Source of the DNA: Acidimicrobiia bacterium
GTDB taxonomy: Bacteria > Actinomycetota > Acidimicrobiia > Acidimicrobiales > SZUA-35
DNA: 43,332 nt
Direction: 5' to 3'
NCBI GenBank assembly: GCA_003231975.1
Contig: QIKW01000195.1
Coordinates: 1 to 43,332, forward strand
Below the pieces are notes generated by a model, which was given only the letters and a program-made list of their open reading frames with translations, was not told where the DNA came from and ran no database searches. This document shows positions 18,025 through 26,514 of the stretch, piece after piece; within the stretch, counting starts at the first letter, position 1; each line of letters begins with the position of its first letter. Both the position numbers and the translations under genes were made by a program.

Positions 18025-18056
18025 CCTTCAGGCTACAGACCGGCGAACGGCTCGGG

Positions 18057-18074
18057 CCCTAGCGCCCACTAGGG
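18057..18074. promoter_or_regulatory. inverted repeat CCCTAG-N6-CTAGGG in the abcF/paaI divergent intergenic region
   Basis: Perfect 6-bp arms, ending 9 nt before the GTG start of the paaI-like gene. Confidence 0.4.
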
Positions 18075-18083
18075 TCCTCGTTC

Positions 18084-18473
18084 GTGGCAGATACAAGCGC
18101 CGAGATGTACAGCAAGGATCGGGCCAGCCAGTTTCTGGGAATTCAGGTAACGGAGGCAAACCCAGACCAGGCCGTTGCAACAATGACGGTCACGGCCAAT
18201 CATGCCAACGGCCTTGGTGTCTGTCACGGAGGCTTCATCTTCACCCTGGCCGATACCGCAATGGCCTTTGTTGCCAACTCGGGTGGCCCAACCGCGTTTG
18301 CAACCAACGCAGAAATCGACTTTGTGAACCCGGCGATGGTCGGAGACAAACTCACAGCCGTCTGCGCCAGAGTAGTTGAAAGAGGGCGCTTCGCCGTAAA
18401 CGACGTCTCGGTCAAAAACCAGGATGGCCTGGTGGTTGCCGTCTTTCGGGGCAGAACACTTGCAACGCAGTGA
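18084..18473 (+). CDS. paaI: hydroxyphenylacetyl-CoA thioesterase (PaaI-like hotdog)
   Basis: Hotdog thioesterase motif NGLGVCHGGFIFTLADTAMAFVANS; located in the paa cluster. Confidence 0.88.
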   Translation: MADTSAEMYSKDRASQFLGIQVTEANPDQAVATMTVTANHANGLGVCHGGFIFTLADTAMAFVANSGGPTAFATNAEIDFVNPAMVGDKLTAVCARVVERGRFAVNDVSVKNQDGLVVAVFRGRTLATQ

Positions 18474-18964
18474 CTAGCGACTTCCAGCAGCAGGCAGCAG
18501 CCAAGGTTGAGGGGTTGGGTGACGACCTAGATCTGGACACCTTCGCGGCTGCGTTCAACCTCTTTCGGGTTTCAACCAAGCTGATTCAGGATCTGGACAC
18601 AAACGTTCACCGCAAGCTTGGCCTGTCAATCGCGGGCTTCAGGGTGATGTTCACTGTGTGGGTCTTCGACACCCTGGAACCGCGCGAGATCGCCAAGCTT
18701 TCGGGCGTAACCAGAGCCGCCATCTCGGGGGTGCTGAACACCCTCGAGCGGAACAGCCTGATTCGGCGAACCCGAGAACAGACAGACAAACGACTGATCA
18801 GCGTGCGGCTCACCGCCATGGGAGAGGAACTAATCCAGACCGCCTACCGGGCCCAGAACAAACGAGAGCAACAGCAGTTTGCGTCACTGACTCGAGCCGA
18901 GATTCAGGCGTTCTCGGCCATCATGGCCAAACTGATCGATGCCAGACTCCCAGAGCAGAGTTAA
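18470..18964 (+). CDS. MarR-family transcriptional regulator
   Basis: wHTH EIAKLSGVTRAAISGVLNTLERNSLIRRTREQTDKRLISVRLTAMGEELI. Confidence 0.9.
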   Translation: MTSDFQQQAAAKVEGLGDDLDLDTFAAAFNLFRVSTKLIQDLDTNVHRKLGLSIAGFRVMFTVWVFDTLEPREIAKLSGVTRAAISGVLNTLERNSLIRRTREQTDKRLISVRLTAMGEELIQTAYRAQNKREQQQFASLTRAEIQAFSAIMAKLIDARLPEQS

Positions 18965-18999
18965 CATCGCCACGCCTGGCCCCCAACAGCATCGTTAAG

Positions 19000-19022
19000 G
19001 CCTTGACTATCTGGGCCAAGGC
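19000..19022. promoter_or_regulatory. inverted repeat GCCTTG-N11-CAAGGC upstream of paaK
   Basis: Perfect 6-bp arms in the 70-nt marR-paaK gap; also contains TTGACT. Confidence 0.3.
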
Positions 19023-19034
19023 GGCCAGACTGCG

Positions 19035-20432
19035 ATGATGGGGGACGCAGAAGTTCGGCCAGCAGCAACACAGCCAGCAACAGCACAGCCGGTTTCGCCT
19101 GGGTTCCACGCCAGGGATGTTGAGACAATGCCTCGGCCCCAGCTTGAGAAATTGCAGCTGGCCCGGCTGCAAACAACAGTGGGGGTGCTCAAGGAACGGG
19201 TGCCCGCAATGGCTGGCAGGCTTGCTGGCCTGGCGGTTCCGTCATCTTTGGAAGACCTTCGCAACTTTCCGTTCCTTCACAAGACGGACCTTCGAGACAA
19301 CTACCCGTTTGGTCTGCTGGCGGTCGACCGAGCCGAGCTGGCGCGGGTCCACGCCAGCTCGGGAACCACAGGTAAGCCAACCGTTGTTGGCTACACCTCA
19401 GAAGACCTGAACATCTGGGCCGAATGTGTTGCTCGCTGCCTTCGAGGTGCCGGGGTAGAGCCCGGTTGGATGCTGCACAACGCATACGGCTATGGCCTGT
19501 TCACCGGCGGGCTTGGGCTTCATGCCGGGGCCGAGGCGGCAGGCATCAACGTTGTGCCGGTAAGCGGCGGCAATACAGAGCGCCAGCTGATGCTGCTTTC
19601 AGACTTCGCGCCCGAGGCAATCTGCTGCACCCCTTCCTATGCGCTCACCTTGGCCGAGCTGCTTGGCAGCCGGGGGCCAACGTCTTCGGTTCGGGTTGCA
19701 ATTCTTGGCGCCGAGCCCTGGACTGAACACATGCGCACTGCCATCGAGGCCGGTCTGGGAGTAGCTGCTGTAAACATCTATGGCCTGTCTGAGGTGATCG
19801 GGCCCGGTGTGTCCTGCGAAACGGCCGACCGAAACGGCCTGGTGATCATGGAAGACCACTTCCTCCCCGAAATTGTTGACCCCAGCACGGGCGAACCGGT
19901 GCCGGACGGCGAGGTTGGCGTTCTGGTGATCACCAGCCTCACCAAACAGGCCTTCCCCGTTCTTCGCTACTGGACCGGAGACTTGTGCTCCATCACCAGA
20001 GAACCCGCACCGTGTGGGCGCACTCACGCCCGGATGTCTGGCATTGTTGGCCGAACCGACGACATGCTGGTGATCCGGGGGGTAAACGTTTACCCCAGCA
20101 ACGTAGAGCACACCCTGCTTCAGATTCCGGGGGTCAGCCCCCACTTTCAGCTGGTGGTTAAGCGCACCGGCACCCTTGACACCCTGCATGTGCGGGTCGA
20201 ACCAACCCAGCCAGCCCAGGACGAGACAGCCCAGAATGAGACAGCACAGAATGAGACAGCACAGGCAGCCAGGCCAGACGATCTGGAGCGCCAGGTTCTG
20301 GAGCGGCTGAAGTCTGCGCTTGGCATCACGGTTTCGGTCTCGGTGGAGGCCTGCGGTTCGGTGCCAAGAAGTGAGGGCGGCAAGCTAAGCCGCACCGTGG
20401 ATGAACGAGTGACCGAGGAGCCAACGCAATGA
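19035..20432 (+). CDS. paaK: phenylacetate-CoA ligase
   Basis: PaaK motifs HASSGTTGKPTVVGYT, NAYGYGLFTGGLGLH, IYGLSEVIGPGVSCE, VGRTDDMLVIRGVNVYPSNVE. Confidence 0.92.
   Translation: MMGDAEVRPAATQPATAQPVSPGFHARDVETMPRPQLEKLQLARLQTTVGVLKERVPAMAGRLAGLAVPSSLEDLRNFPFLHKTDLRDNYPFGLLAVDRAELARVHASSGTTGKPTVVGYTSEDLNIWAECVARCLRGAGVEPGWMLHNAYGYGLFTGGLGLHAGAEAAGINVVPVSGGNTERQLMLLSDFAPEAICCTPSYALTLAELLGSRGPTSSVRVAILGAEPWTEHMRTAIEAGLGVAAVNIYGLSEVIGPGVSCETADRNGLVIMEDHFLPEIVDPSTGEPVPDGEVGVLVITSLTKQAFPVLRYWTGDLCSITREPAPCGRTHARMSGIVGRTDDMLVIRGVNVYPSNVEHTLLQIPGVSPHFQLVVKRTGTLDTLHVRVEPTQPAQDETAQNETAQNETAQAARPDDLERQVLERLKSALGITVSVSVEACGSVPRSEGGKLSRTVDERVTEEPTQ
20223..20267 (+). repeat. 15-bp in-frame tandem repeat (ETAQN x3) within paaK
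   Basis: gagacagcccagaat / gagacagcacagaat / gagacagcacaggca. Confidence 0.9.
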
Positions 20433-21385
20433 CAGCTACAACCATGCCAGCAACTGTCTCAGGCCTGAACCACTGGGCGGGGCTTGATGAGTTCGAGGCC
20501 TTCATCGACGACGGCGGCATGGTTGAGCCCGGCGACGCCATGCCAGAGGTGTATCGCCAAGAGGTGTTCCGGTTCATCGAGTTCCACGCCAACTCTGAGC
20601 TGATGGGAGGCCTCACCGAAAGAGACTGGATTCCAAAGGCCCCGGGCTTGCGGCTGAAACAGATCTTCCTGGCAAAGACCCAAGACGAGATCGGCCACGC
20701 CCACCTCTTGTACATGGTGGCGGCAGACATGGGGGTAAAGGGTCGAACAGAAATGCTGGAAGACCTGTTCTCGGGCCGGTCTCGGTTCCACAACGTGTTT
20801 CACTATCAGGCGGTCACATGGGCCGACCAGATCGCCATTGCCTACTTGGTTGACGCCGCGGCATTCGCCAGCCAACGGGCCGTTTTCGCCCAATGTTCAT
20901 ACGGCCCCTATAAGAGAGTGCTGAAACGAATCGTTGCCGAAGAGGGATTCCACATGCGTCACGGCGAAGAGATGCTGCTGCGCATGGCCGAGGGCACCCC
21001 CGTCCAGCACCAAATGTTTCAGGAGGCGCTGAACCGCTGGTGGTGGCCTGCCGTGCAGCTGTTCGGCCCTGATTCCGCCCCAGACGACCCATTGCTGCGG
21101 TGGAAGATCAAGTCAGAACGCAACGAGGACCTACGGGATGCCTACATCCAAAAGTACGTGCCCCTACTTCAGGGCTACAGGTTCCAGATTCCAGACGACG
21201 GAGTTCACTTCAACGAAGAGGCGGGCAAATGGGTGGTCTCCGAAATCGACTGGGAACCGCTGAAAGCCACGATGAGACAAGGCGGCCCAGACTCCAAGCG
21301 CCGCATCACAAACGCCGCTAACAACTGGGCAGACACCGCATGGGTTCGAAGCGCCTTCAATCTTGAAGGGGCAGGGGCGCCATGA
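20429..21385 (+). CDS. paaA: 1,2-phenylacetyl-CoA epoxidase catalytic subunit PaaA
   Basis: PaaA-type diiron ligand regions (FIEFHANSELMGGLTERDWIPKAPGLRLKQIFLAKTQDEIGHAHLLY, IVAEEGFHMRHGEEML). Confidence 0.93.
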   Translation: MTATTMPATVSGLNHWAGLDEFEAFIDDGGMVEPGDAMPEVYRQEVFRFIEFHANSELMGGLTERDWIPKAPGLRLKQIFLAKTQDEIGHAHLLYMVAADMGVKGRTEMLEDLFSGRSRFHNVFHYQAVTWADQIAIAYLVDAAAFASQRAVFAQCSYGPYKRVLKRIVAEEGFHMRHGEEMLLRMAEGTPVQHQMFQEALNRWWWPAVQLFGPDSAPDDPLLRWKIKSERNEDLRDAYIQKYVPLLQGYRFQIPDDGVHFNEEAGKWVVSEIDWEPLKATMRQGGPDSKRRITNAANNWADTAWVRSAFNLEGAGAP

Positions 21386-21855
21386 CCGCGGCCACACAAA
21401 CCCAGAACACAGAGCTTGAAGCGGTGGAAGCGGCGGTTGCCTCGGTGTGTGACCCCGAGTATCCCGATGTCTCGATCCGAGACCTCGGCCTGGTTGAGTC
21501 GGTTGAGTTCGCCAAACAGGGCGTGTTGGTTGGCCTGATTCCAACGTTCTCGGGCTGCCCGGCCCTGGCCATGATTGCCGCCGACGTTCGCCACGCCGTC
21601 GAGGCGCTGCCCAGGGTTTCCACCTGCGAGGTGGTTTGGCTGACAAGCCCTGTGTGGTCGACCAGCCGGATCACGCCAGCGGCCAAGGATCAACTCGCCA
21701 GCTACACGGTGGTGCTGCGAGCCAAAGACGGGGGCCTGCGCTGCCCGGTGTGTGGCAGCAACTCTGTCTCTGACCAAAGCGAGGCCGGGCCAACCCGGTG
21801 TCGCTCGGTTGCGTGGTGTGAGAGCTGTCGCAACGTGGTTGAGGTGATGCGGTGA
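21382..21855 (+). CDS. paaD: phenylacetate degradation protein PaaD (DUF59/MIP18-like)
   Basis: VCDPEYPDVSIRDLGLVESVE, FSGCPALAMIAADV, C-terminal CPVCGS...CESCRN zinc-ribbon-like motif. Confidence 0.9.
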   Translation: MTAATQTQNTELEAVEAAVASVCDPEYPDVSIRDLGLVESVEFAKQGVLVGLIPTFSGCPALAMIAADVRHAVEALPRVSTCEVVWLTSPVWSTSRITPAAKDQLASYTVVLRAKDGGLRCPVCGSNSVSDQSEAGPTRCRSVAWCESCRNVVEVMR

Positions 21856-22145
21856 GGGTCTATGAGGTGTTCCTGAAACGGGCAGGCAAGGAAGAGTTTC
21901 GCCACGCAGGGGCCCTGGAGGCACCCGATGACCAGATGGCATTGACCTACGCCAGAGAGGCCTACGCCCGCCGGTCCGAGGGCGCCCAGATGTGGCTGGT
22001 GCAGCGCGCCAACATCGTGGCAGCAGACCCAGCCGATCTGGCAACAAACCAAACCAAGAGCCACCGCCACAACGACGGCTCTGTGATTGCCGCCAGACGC
22101 AAACAGAAGCGAGCAGAGGCAAAGGCTGGTGGCGGAAATGACTGA
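21852..22145 (+). CDS. paaB: phenylacetyl-CoA epoxidase subunit PaaB
   Basis: YEVFLKRAGKEEFRHAGALEAPDDQMALTYAREAYARRSEGAQMWLV matches the PaaB pattern. Confidence 0.9.
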   Translation: MRVYEVFLKRAGKEEFRHAGALEAPDDQMALTYAREAYARRSEGAQMWLVQRANIVAADPADLATNQTKSHRHNDGSVIAARRKQKRAEAKAGGGND

Positions 22146-22941
22146 TGGCGCCGCACTCTCAGGCAAGCCTGCTGGCCTTTCCCCGGCCGCAACCGAATAC
22201 ATTCTGGCCTTCGCCGACGACGAGCACATGGTTGGCGCCCGCCACACCACCTGGATCGGGCTTGGCCCGTTCCTGGAAGAAGACCTTGCCTTCTGCTCCA
22301 TCGCCCAGGACGAGCTTGGCCACGCCATTGCGCTCTACACAGTTGTTGCCGAGAGCGAAGGGGCGGCTGGCGAGGCAGGGGTGGACCAACTGGCCCTCTT
22401 GAGGGCCCCGGATGCCTACCGGTCTTCCTGGCTGGCCGAATGGCCGTGCAACGACTGGGCCCAGGCCGTTGTGAGGCACTGGCTTTACGACACAGCCGAA
22501 GCGCTTCGTTGGGACGCCGTTGCCGCCTCAACTGTTCCCCAACTGGCGGCCATCGTTCCCGGGGCGCAACGGGAAGAGCAGTTCCACACTCGTCACGCCG
22601 CCCAGTTCATGGCCCAGGTTTGCACCACTGCGGCAGCCCAAATTGGCACAGCAATCCAAGAACTTCTGCCGGTAGCCCACACCGTTTGGCTGCCGCCGGT
22701 TGACGAGGCTGCTGCGCTGGCCGAAGGAGTTGCCACCCGGTCCTTTGCCGAAATGGAGCAAGACTGGCAAGCATTGGTGGAAGCCGACCTGAGCAAGTGG
22801 GGTTTGCCCGCGGCGCTTCTAAGAGGCCAGTCAGCCTCAGAGCAGCGCCAAACCGACCGCACCGTTCGCAGCCCCGGTTTCACCCCGTTTCACCAAGATC
22901 TCGTCGAAGTATTCTCAATTGACCCGGCAGCGGTTTGGTGA
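22138..22941 (+). CDS. paaC: phenylacetyl-CoA epoxidase subunit PaaC
   Basis: FADDEHMVGARHTTWIGLGPFLEEDLAFCSIAQDELGHA. ORF track start 22087; ATG 22138 preferred. Confidence 0.9.
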   Translation: MTDGAALSGKPAGLSPAATEYILAFADDEHMVGARHTTWIGLGPFLEEDLAFCSIAQDELGHAIALYTVVAESEGAAGEAGVDQLALLRAPDAYRSSWLAEWPCNDWAQAVVRHWLYDTAEALRWDAVAASTVPQLAAIVPGAQREEQFHTRHAAQFMAQVCTTAAAQIGTAIQELLPVAHTVWLPPVDEAAALAEGVATRSFAEMEQDWQALVEADLSKWGLPAALLRGQSASEQRQTDRTVRSPGFTPFHQDLVEVFSIDPAAVW

Positions 22942-23020
22942 GTCACTGATCAATCGTTGTCATATCCACCCAGACCGGCGAATCAACACGTCCCACCAAA
23001 ACGAAAGCGAAGCAACCAAG

Positions 23021-23413
23021 ATGGCATCCCTAACCGAATTCTGTTCCCTCAAACTTACGCTCGACTTCCAGATGATTGGCAAGGTGCCAGCGGGGTTGCG
23101 CCTCGACGTTCCGTTCTCGGGAACTGCCACCTCCAGCCATTGGGAAGGCGAGCGAACCGTCGCTGGCGTGGATCACGTAACCATTGGCGCCGGCGGGGTG
23201 CAAAACCTTGATATCCAGGGCCGAATCGGCAGCGGAGACGATGTGGTTGCATACCGTGCGATCGGCCGGGGCAACGCAGACGGGCCAAAGGAACTGCTGG
23301 TTTTTGAAACAGCAAACGAAGAGCTTGGGTGGCTGAATGAGGCCGTTGCCGTCGCCGTTGGCGCCATCGACGGCAACCAACTGGCCCTAACGATCTCAGT
23401 GATTGAGACCTAG
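23021..23413 (+). CDS. DUF3237-like protein
   Basis: ATG at 23021 within the longer ORF; beta-rich with IGKVPAGLRLDVPFSGTAT...VDHVTIGAGGVQNLDIQGRIGSGDDVVAY...ELGWLNEAVAVAVGA. Confidence 0.55.
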   Translation: MASLTEFCSLKLTLDFQMIGKVPAGLRLDVPFSGTATSSHWEGERTVAGVDHVTIGAGGVQNLDIQGRIGSGDDVVAYRAIGRGNADGPKELLVFETANEELGWLNEAVAVAVGAIDGNQLALTISVIET

Positions 23414-23426
23414 GGCTGGCGAAAGA

Positions 23427-23447
23427 CCTCGCAACCCGGTTGTGAGG
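23427..23447 (+). terminator. putative hairpin terminator after the paa operon
   Basis: CCTCGCAA-CCCGG-TTGTGAGG (8 bp including one G.T wobble) 14 nt after the stop. No clear T-tract. Confidence 0.4.
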
Positions 23448-23613
23448 CGGTTGGCCAATCATTGCCACCGTGTTACGAGAACAAGACTGCGAGCGCGCAC
23501 CCGAGCCGAATCCCGTTAGTGTCTTCGGTCACGCTCACGAATTGTGGGTGGGGAGAAACAACGGCTGGCTCGATGTTGACTCAGCCGAGGTCCACACGTG
23601 GAGGTAAACACGA

Positions 23614-24795
23614 ATGACCGCAAACCTAAAGCGCTTAATCGCGCTTCTAGCTGTACTGACTTTGATCGCTGCTGCCTGTGGCAACGGCGACGATGATGAT
23701 GACAATGCCGGTGGGGTTGATAACGACACCACCACTACCGAGGGGGACTCGGGAGCCGAGACAACTGAAGAAGCGATGGAGGAAGAGCCAGCCGAGACCA
23801 CGGAGGCTCCAGACGTAACACTTGGACAAGGTGGAAGCCTTCTGGAGACCGTTATTGAACGTGGCACCCTTAAGTGTGGCGTGTCCGGCGCAGCAGTTGC
23901 GTTCTCGTTCACCCAGGCCGACGGTTCAGTAACCGGCATTGACGCCGACTACTGCCGGGCAGTGGCCGCCGCCGTTCTTGGCGACGCAGGCGCCGTTGAG
24001 TTCGTTCTGCTGACAGCAGCCGAGCGCTTCACCGCCATCCAGACCGGCGACGCCGATGTGCTGTTCCGCAGCTCAACCTGGACCCAAAGCCGTGACACCG
24101 ACGTTGGCATGGACTTCGGCCCAACCACCTACTACGACGGTCAGCAGCTCATGGCTCGCGCCAGCGACGGCTTCACCGGCACCTCTGAGGTAAGCGAAGT
24201 AGACGGCGCCATTGTTTGCACCAACGCAGGCACCACAACCGAGACCAACATCACAGAGCTTGCTGGAACCCTCGGAATCAGCATCACGCTGAACACCTTC
24301 GAAGACTTCAACCAGGTGGTCGATGCCTTCATCAGTGGAGCATGCGACGTAATCACAACCGATGGTTCTGGCCTCGTTGGCCGCAAGGCAGAGCAACAGC
24401 CAGACGATCAGGATTGGGTCATCTTCCCCCCAACGCCTATCTCCAAGGAGCCTCTTGGCCCGGTATACGGCCAGAACGACTCCAAGTGGGCTGACGCCAT
24501 CAACTGGGTTGTCTACGCCACAATCATTGCTGACGAGTACGGCGTTGGATCAGCTGATGTTGATGCCGCTCTCGCTGGCGACGCTCCCGAGATGGTTCGC
24601 CTTCTTGGCGGCGAGGGCGAGCTTCAGTCATCAATGGGCCTCCCGGCCGATGCCTTCTACCAGACAATCAGCCAGGTAGGTAACTACAGCGAGATATTCG
24701 AAGCGAACCTCGGCCCCGTTGGTCTGTTCCGTGAGGGATCAGCCAACGCTCCGTGGACCGAAGGGGGACTTATTTACTCCCCACCGGCTCGCTGA
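23614..24795 (+). CDS. general L-amino-acid ABC transporter substrate-binding lipoprotein (AapJ-like)
   Basis: Lipobox LTLIAAAC; acidic/Thr linker; SBP_bac_3 sequence LKCGVSGAAVAFSFTQADGSVTGIDADYCRAVAAAVLGD...ERFTAIQTGDADVLFRSSTWTQSRD. Confidence 0.9.
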   Translation: MTANLKRLIALLAVLTLIAAACGNGDDDDDNAGGVDNDTTTTEGDSGAETTEEAMEEEPAETTEAPDVTLGQGGSLLETVIERGTLKCGVSGAAVAFSFTQADGSVTGIDADYCRAVAAAVLGDAGAVEFVLLTAAERFTAIQTGDADVLFRSSTWTQSRDTDVGMDFGPTTYYDGQQLMARASDGFTGTSEVSEVDGAIVCTNAGTTTETNITELAGTLGISITLNTFEDFNQVVDAFISGACDVITTDGSGLVGRKAEQQPDDQDWVIFPPTPISKEPLGPVYGQNDSKWADAINWVVYATIIADEYGVGSADVDAALAGDAPEMVRLLGGEGELQSSMGLPADAFYQTISQVGNYSEIFEANLGPVGLFREGSANAPWTEGGLIYSPPAR

Positions 24796-24802
24796 TCTAG
24801 CC

Positions 24803-24921
24803 AGTTGAATGCTTCAACTAGCGGAAACTTTCCGTAGCAGTTGAAAAGTATCTGAGGGTGGGCCAGTCTCTGGTCCACCCTCAGTGCCGTATAGGGGACC
24901 GACGCCGCCTCGTTTGGCGGC
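24803..24921 (+). ncRNA. structured intergenic RNA region between aapJ-like and aapQ-like genes
   Basis: AGTTGAA-TGC-TTCAACT (24803-24819); alternative TTCAACT...AGTTGAA (24813-24845) enclosing CGGAA-ACT-TTCCG; 14-bp hairpin CTGAGGGTGGGCCA/TGGTCCACCCTCAG with one G.U (24852-24884); GCCGCC-N6-GGCGGC (24904-24921). Confidence 0.6.
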
Positions 24922-24944
24922 AAATCAAGGGGAACGAGAGACAC

Positions 24945-26513
24945 GTGGCAGCTGCTACACCATCAAGCCTGGTGCCCGACAGGGCAATGCATCACAAAAG
25001 GCCGCCCTTCTGGCGAAACGTAGGTGTTCTCAAGTGGGTGGTGCAAATAGTTGTGCTGCTCCTGGTAATCGGCGCCTTCTGGTTCCTTTCAACCCAGGCA
25101 CTCAGCAACCTCGACGACAAAGGCATCCCGGTTGACTACAACTGGATGTCTGGCCCGGCAAACATTCAGCTTGGCGAGGGAATCGACACTGTCCCCAATA
25201 GCGCAGGCCGGGCCCTGTGGTCTGGCATGGTTACAACGCTGCGGCTGGCAGGGGCTGGCATTGTGGCCTCAACCATCCTTGGGGTGCTGATCGGGCTGGC
25301 CAGGCTTTCAAACAACTGGCTTGCCAACCGGGCGGCCGGAACCTTCATAGAAACGCTTCGCAACATTCCCGTTCTGGTGCAAATGTTGCTGTGGTTTGCA
25401 ATCCTTACCTCGCTGGGAGACCTTGTAAACAACGACCCGGAAACCGCCGCCAACGAGGAATCGGGGCCAATACCGGGCTGGCTGTACATCTCGAAAAAGG
25501 GAATCTCGCTCCCCCGGTTCTTCTGGGCCGACGGCTTCTACCAATGGCTGGTGTTCCTGATTGTTGGCGGAGCAATCGCCATGTTTGTGCGAAGGCGCAT
25601 TCAGGCCAAACAGAACCTGGTTGGCGGCACCGCTCCAACAGCCAGTGTGCCGCTGGCCATCTTTGCAGCCTTTGCCGTTGTTGGCTGGTTCATCAACCCG
25701 GTGGTTGGCGGGATCGGCAACGTCTTTGACGCCATGGAAAGCGCCTGGGGCTCAATCCCCGAAAGCGGGATGAGAATCTTCCTCAGCGTGGCAGCAGTTG
25801 CTGCTGCTGCGCTCTGGATCAAGCGGTTCCTCGATTCCAAGCGCTCTCCCGCCGGCTTGGCCAAGCTGACAGACGACGACTACTTCCGCATGATCTTTGC
25901 CGGGGTGGCGGCCTTGGCGTTCATGGCCTTTGCTTGGCGAGTGTGGCCCGGCGGGGCCAGCTGGCTGATCAACTCTGGCAGTGACTTCTGGGGCTGGCTT
26001 GGAGACAAGTTCGGCAACGGCCGAAATGCCAGACCGCTAGACGGCATGCGGCCAACAATCAACGAGGGTCGGTTTTCGAACTACGGGCCAACGGGCTGGA
26101 CAATGACGGTGTTCTTCGGCTCACTGTTCCTGGGCCTGGTTCTCTACACTGCCAGCTTCATCGCCGAAATCGTTAGGGGCGGCATCCTGGCGGTTCCAAA
26201 GGGCCAAACCGAGGCCGCAATGGCCCTTGGCCTCAGCCGGGTTCAGGCCCTGCGCAAGGTGATTCTGCCCCAGGCTTTCCGGGTGATCATGCCCCCACTT
26301 GGCAACCAATACCTGAACATCACAAAGAACACGTCGCTGGCCATCGCAGTTGGCCTCAGCGACGTCGTGCAAGTGGGCCAAACCGTCTACAACAAGAACA
26401 ATCAAACCCTCGCGGTGTTCGGAATCTGGATGGCGTTCTACCTCATCTGTTCCTTAACAATCTCTGCAATTGTGAACTTCGTCAACGGCCGCCTAGCAAT
26501 CGTGGAGCGCTGA
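24945..26513 (+). CDS. amino-acid ABC transporter permease (AapQ-like, with internal expansion)
   Basis: BPD_transp motifs TLRLAGAGIVASTILGVLIGLARLS...FIETLRNIPVLVQMLLWFAI; FIAEIVRGGILAVPKGQTEAAMALGLSRVQALRKVILPQAFRVIMPP. GTG 24945 with an aaggggaacgag-type RBS preferred over ORF-track start 24858. Confidence 0.88.
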   Translation: MAAATPSSLVPDRAMHHKRPPFWRNVGVLKWVVQIVVLLLVIGAFWFLSTQALSNLDDKGIPVDYNWMSGPANIQLGEGIDTVPNSAGRALWSGMVTTLRLAGAGIVASTILGVLIGLARLSNNWLANRAAGTFIETLRNIPVLVQMLLWFAILTSLGDLVNNDPETAANEESGPIPGWLYISKKGISLPRFFWADGFYQWLVFLIVGGAIAMFVRRRIQAKQNLVGGTAPTASVPLAIFAAFAVVGWFINPVVGGIGNVFDAMESAWGSIPESGMRIFLSVAAVAAAALWIKRFLDSKRSPAGLAKLTDDDYFRMIFAGVAALAFMAFAWRVWPGGASWLINSGSDFWGWLGDKFGNGRNARPLDGMRPTINEGRFSNYGPTGWTMTVFFGSLFLGLVLYTASFIAEIVRGGILAVPKGQTEAAMALGLSRVQALRKVILPQAFRVIMPPLGNQYLNITKNTSLAIAVGLSDVVQVGQTVYNKNNQTLAVFGIWMAFYLICSLTISAIVNFVNGRLAIVER

Positions 26514-26514
26514 G

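Noticed and set aside
21205-22122. 305-aa - strand ORF opposite paaA/D/B
   Set aside because: Antisense to a conserved operon; composition atypical.
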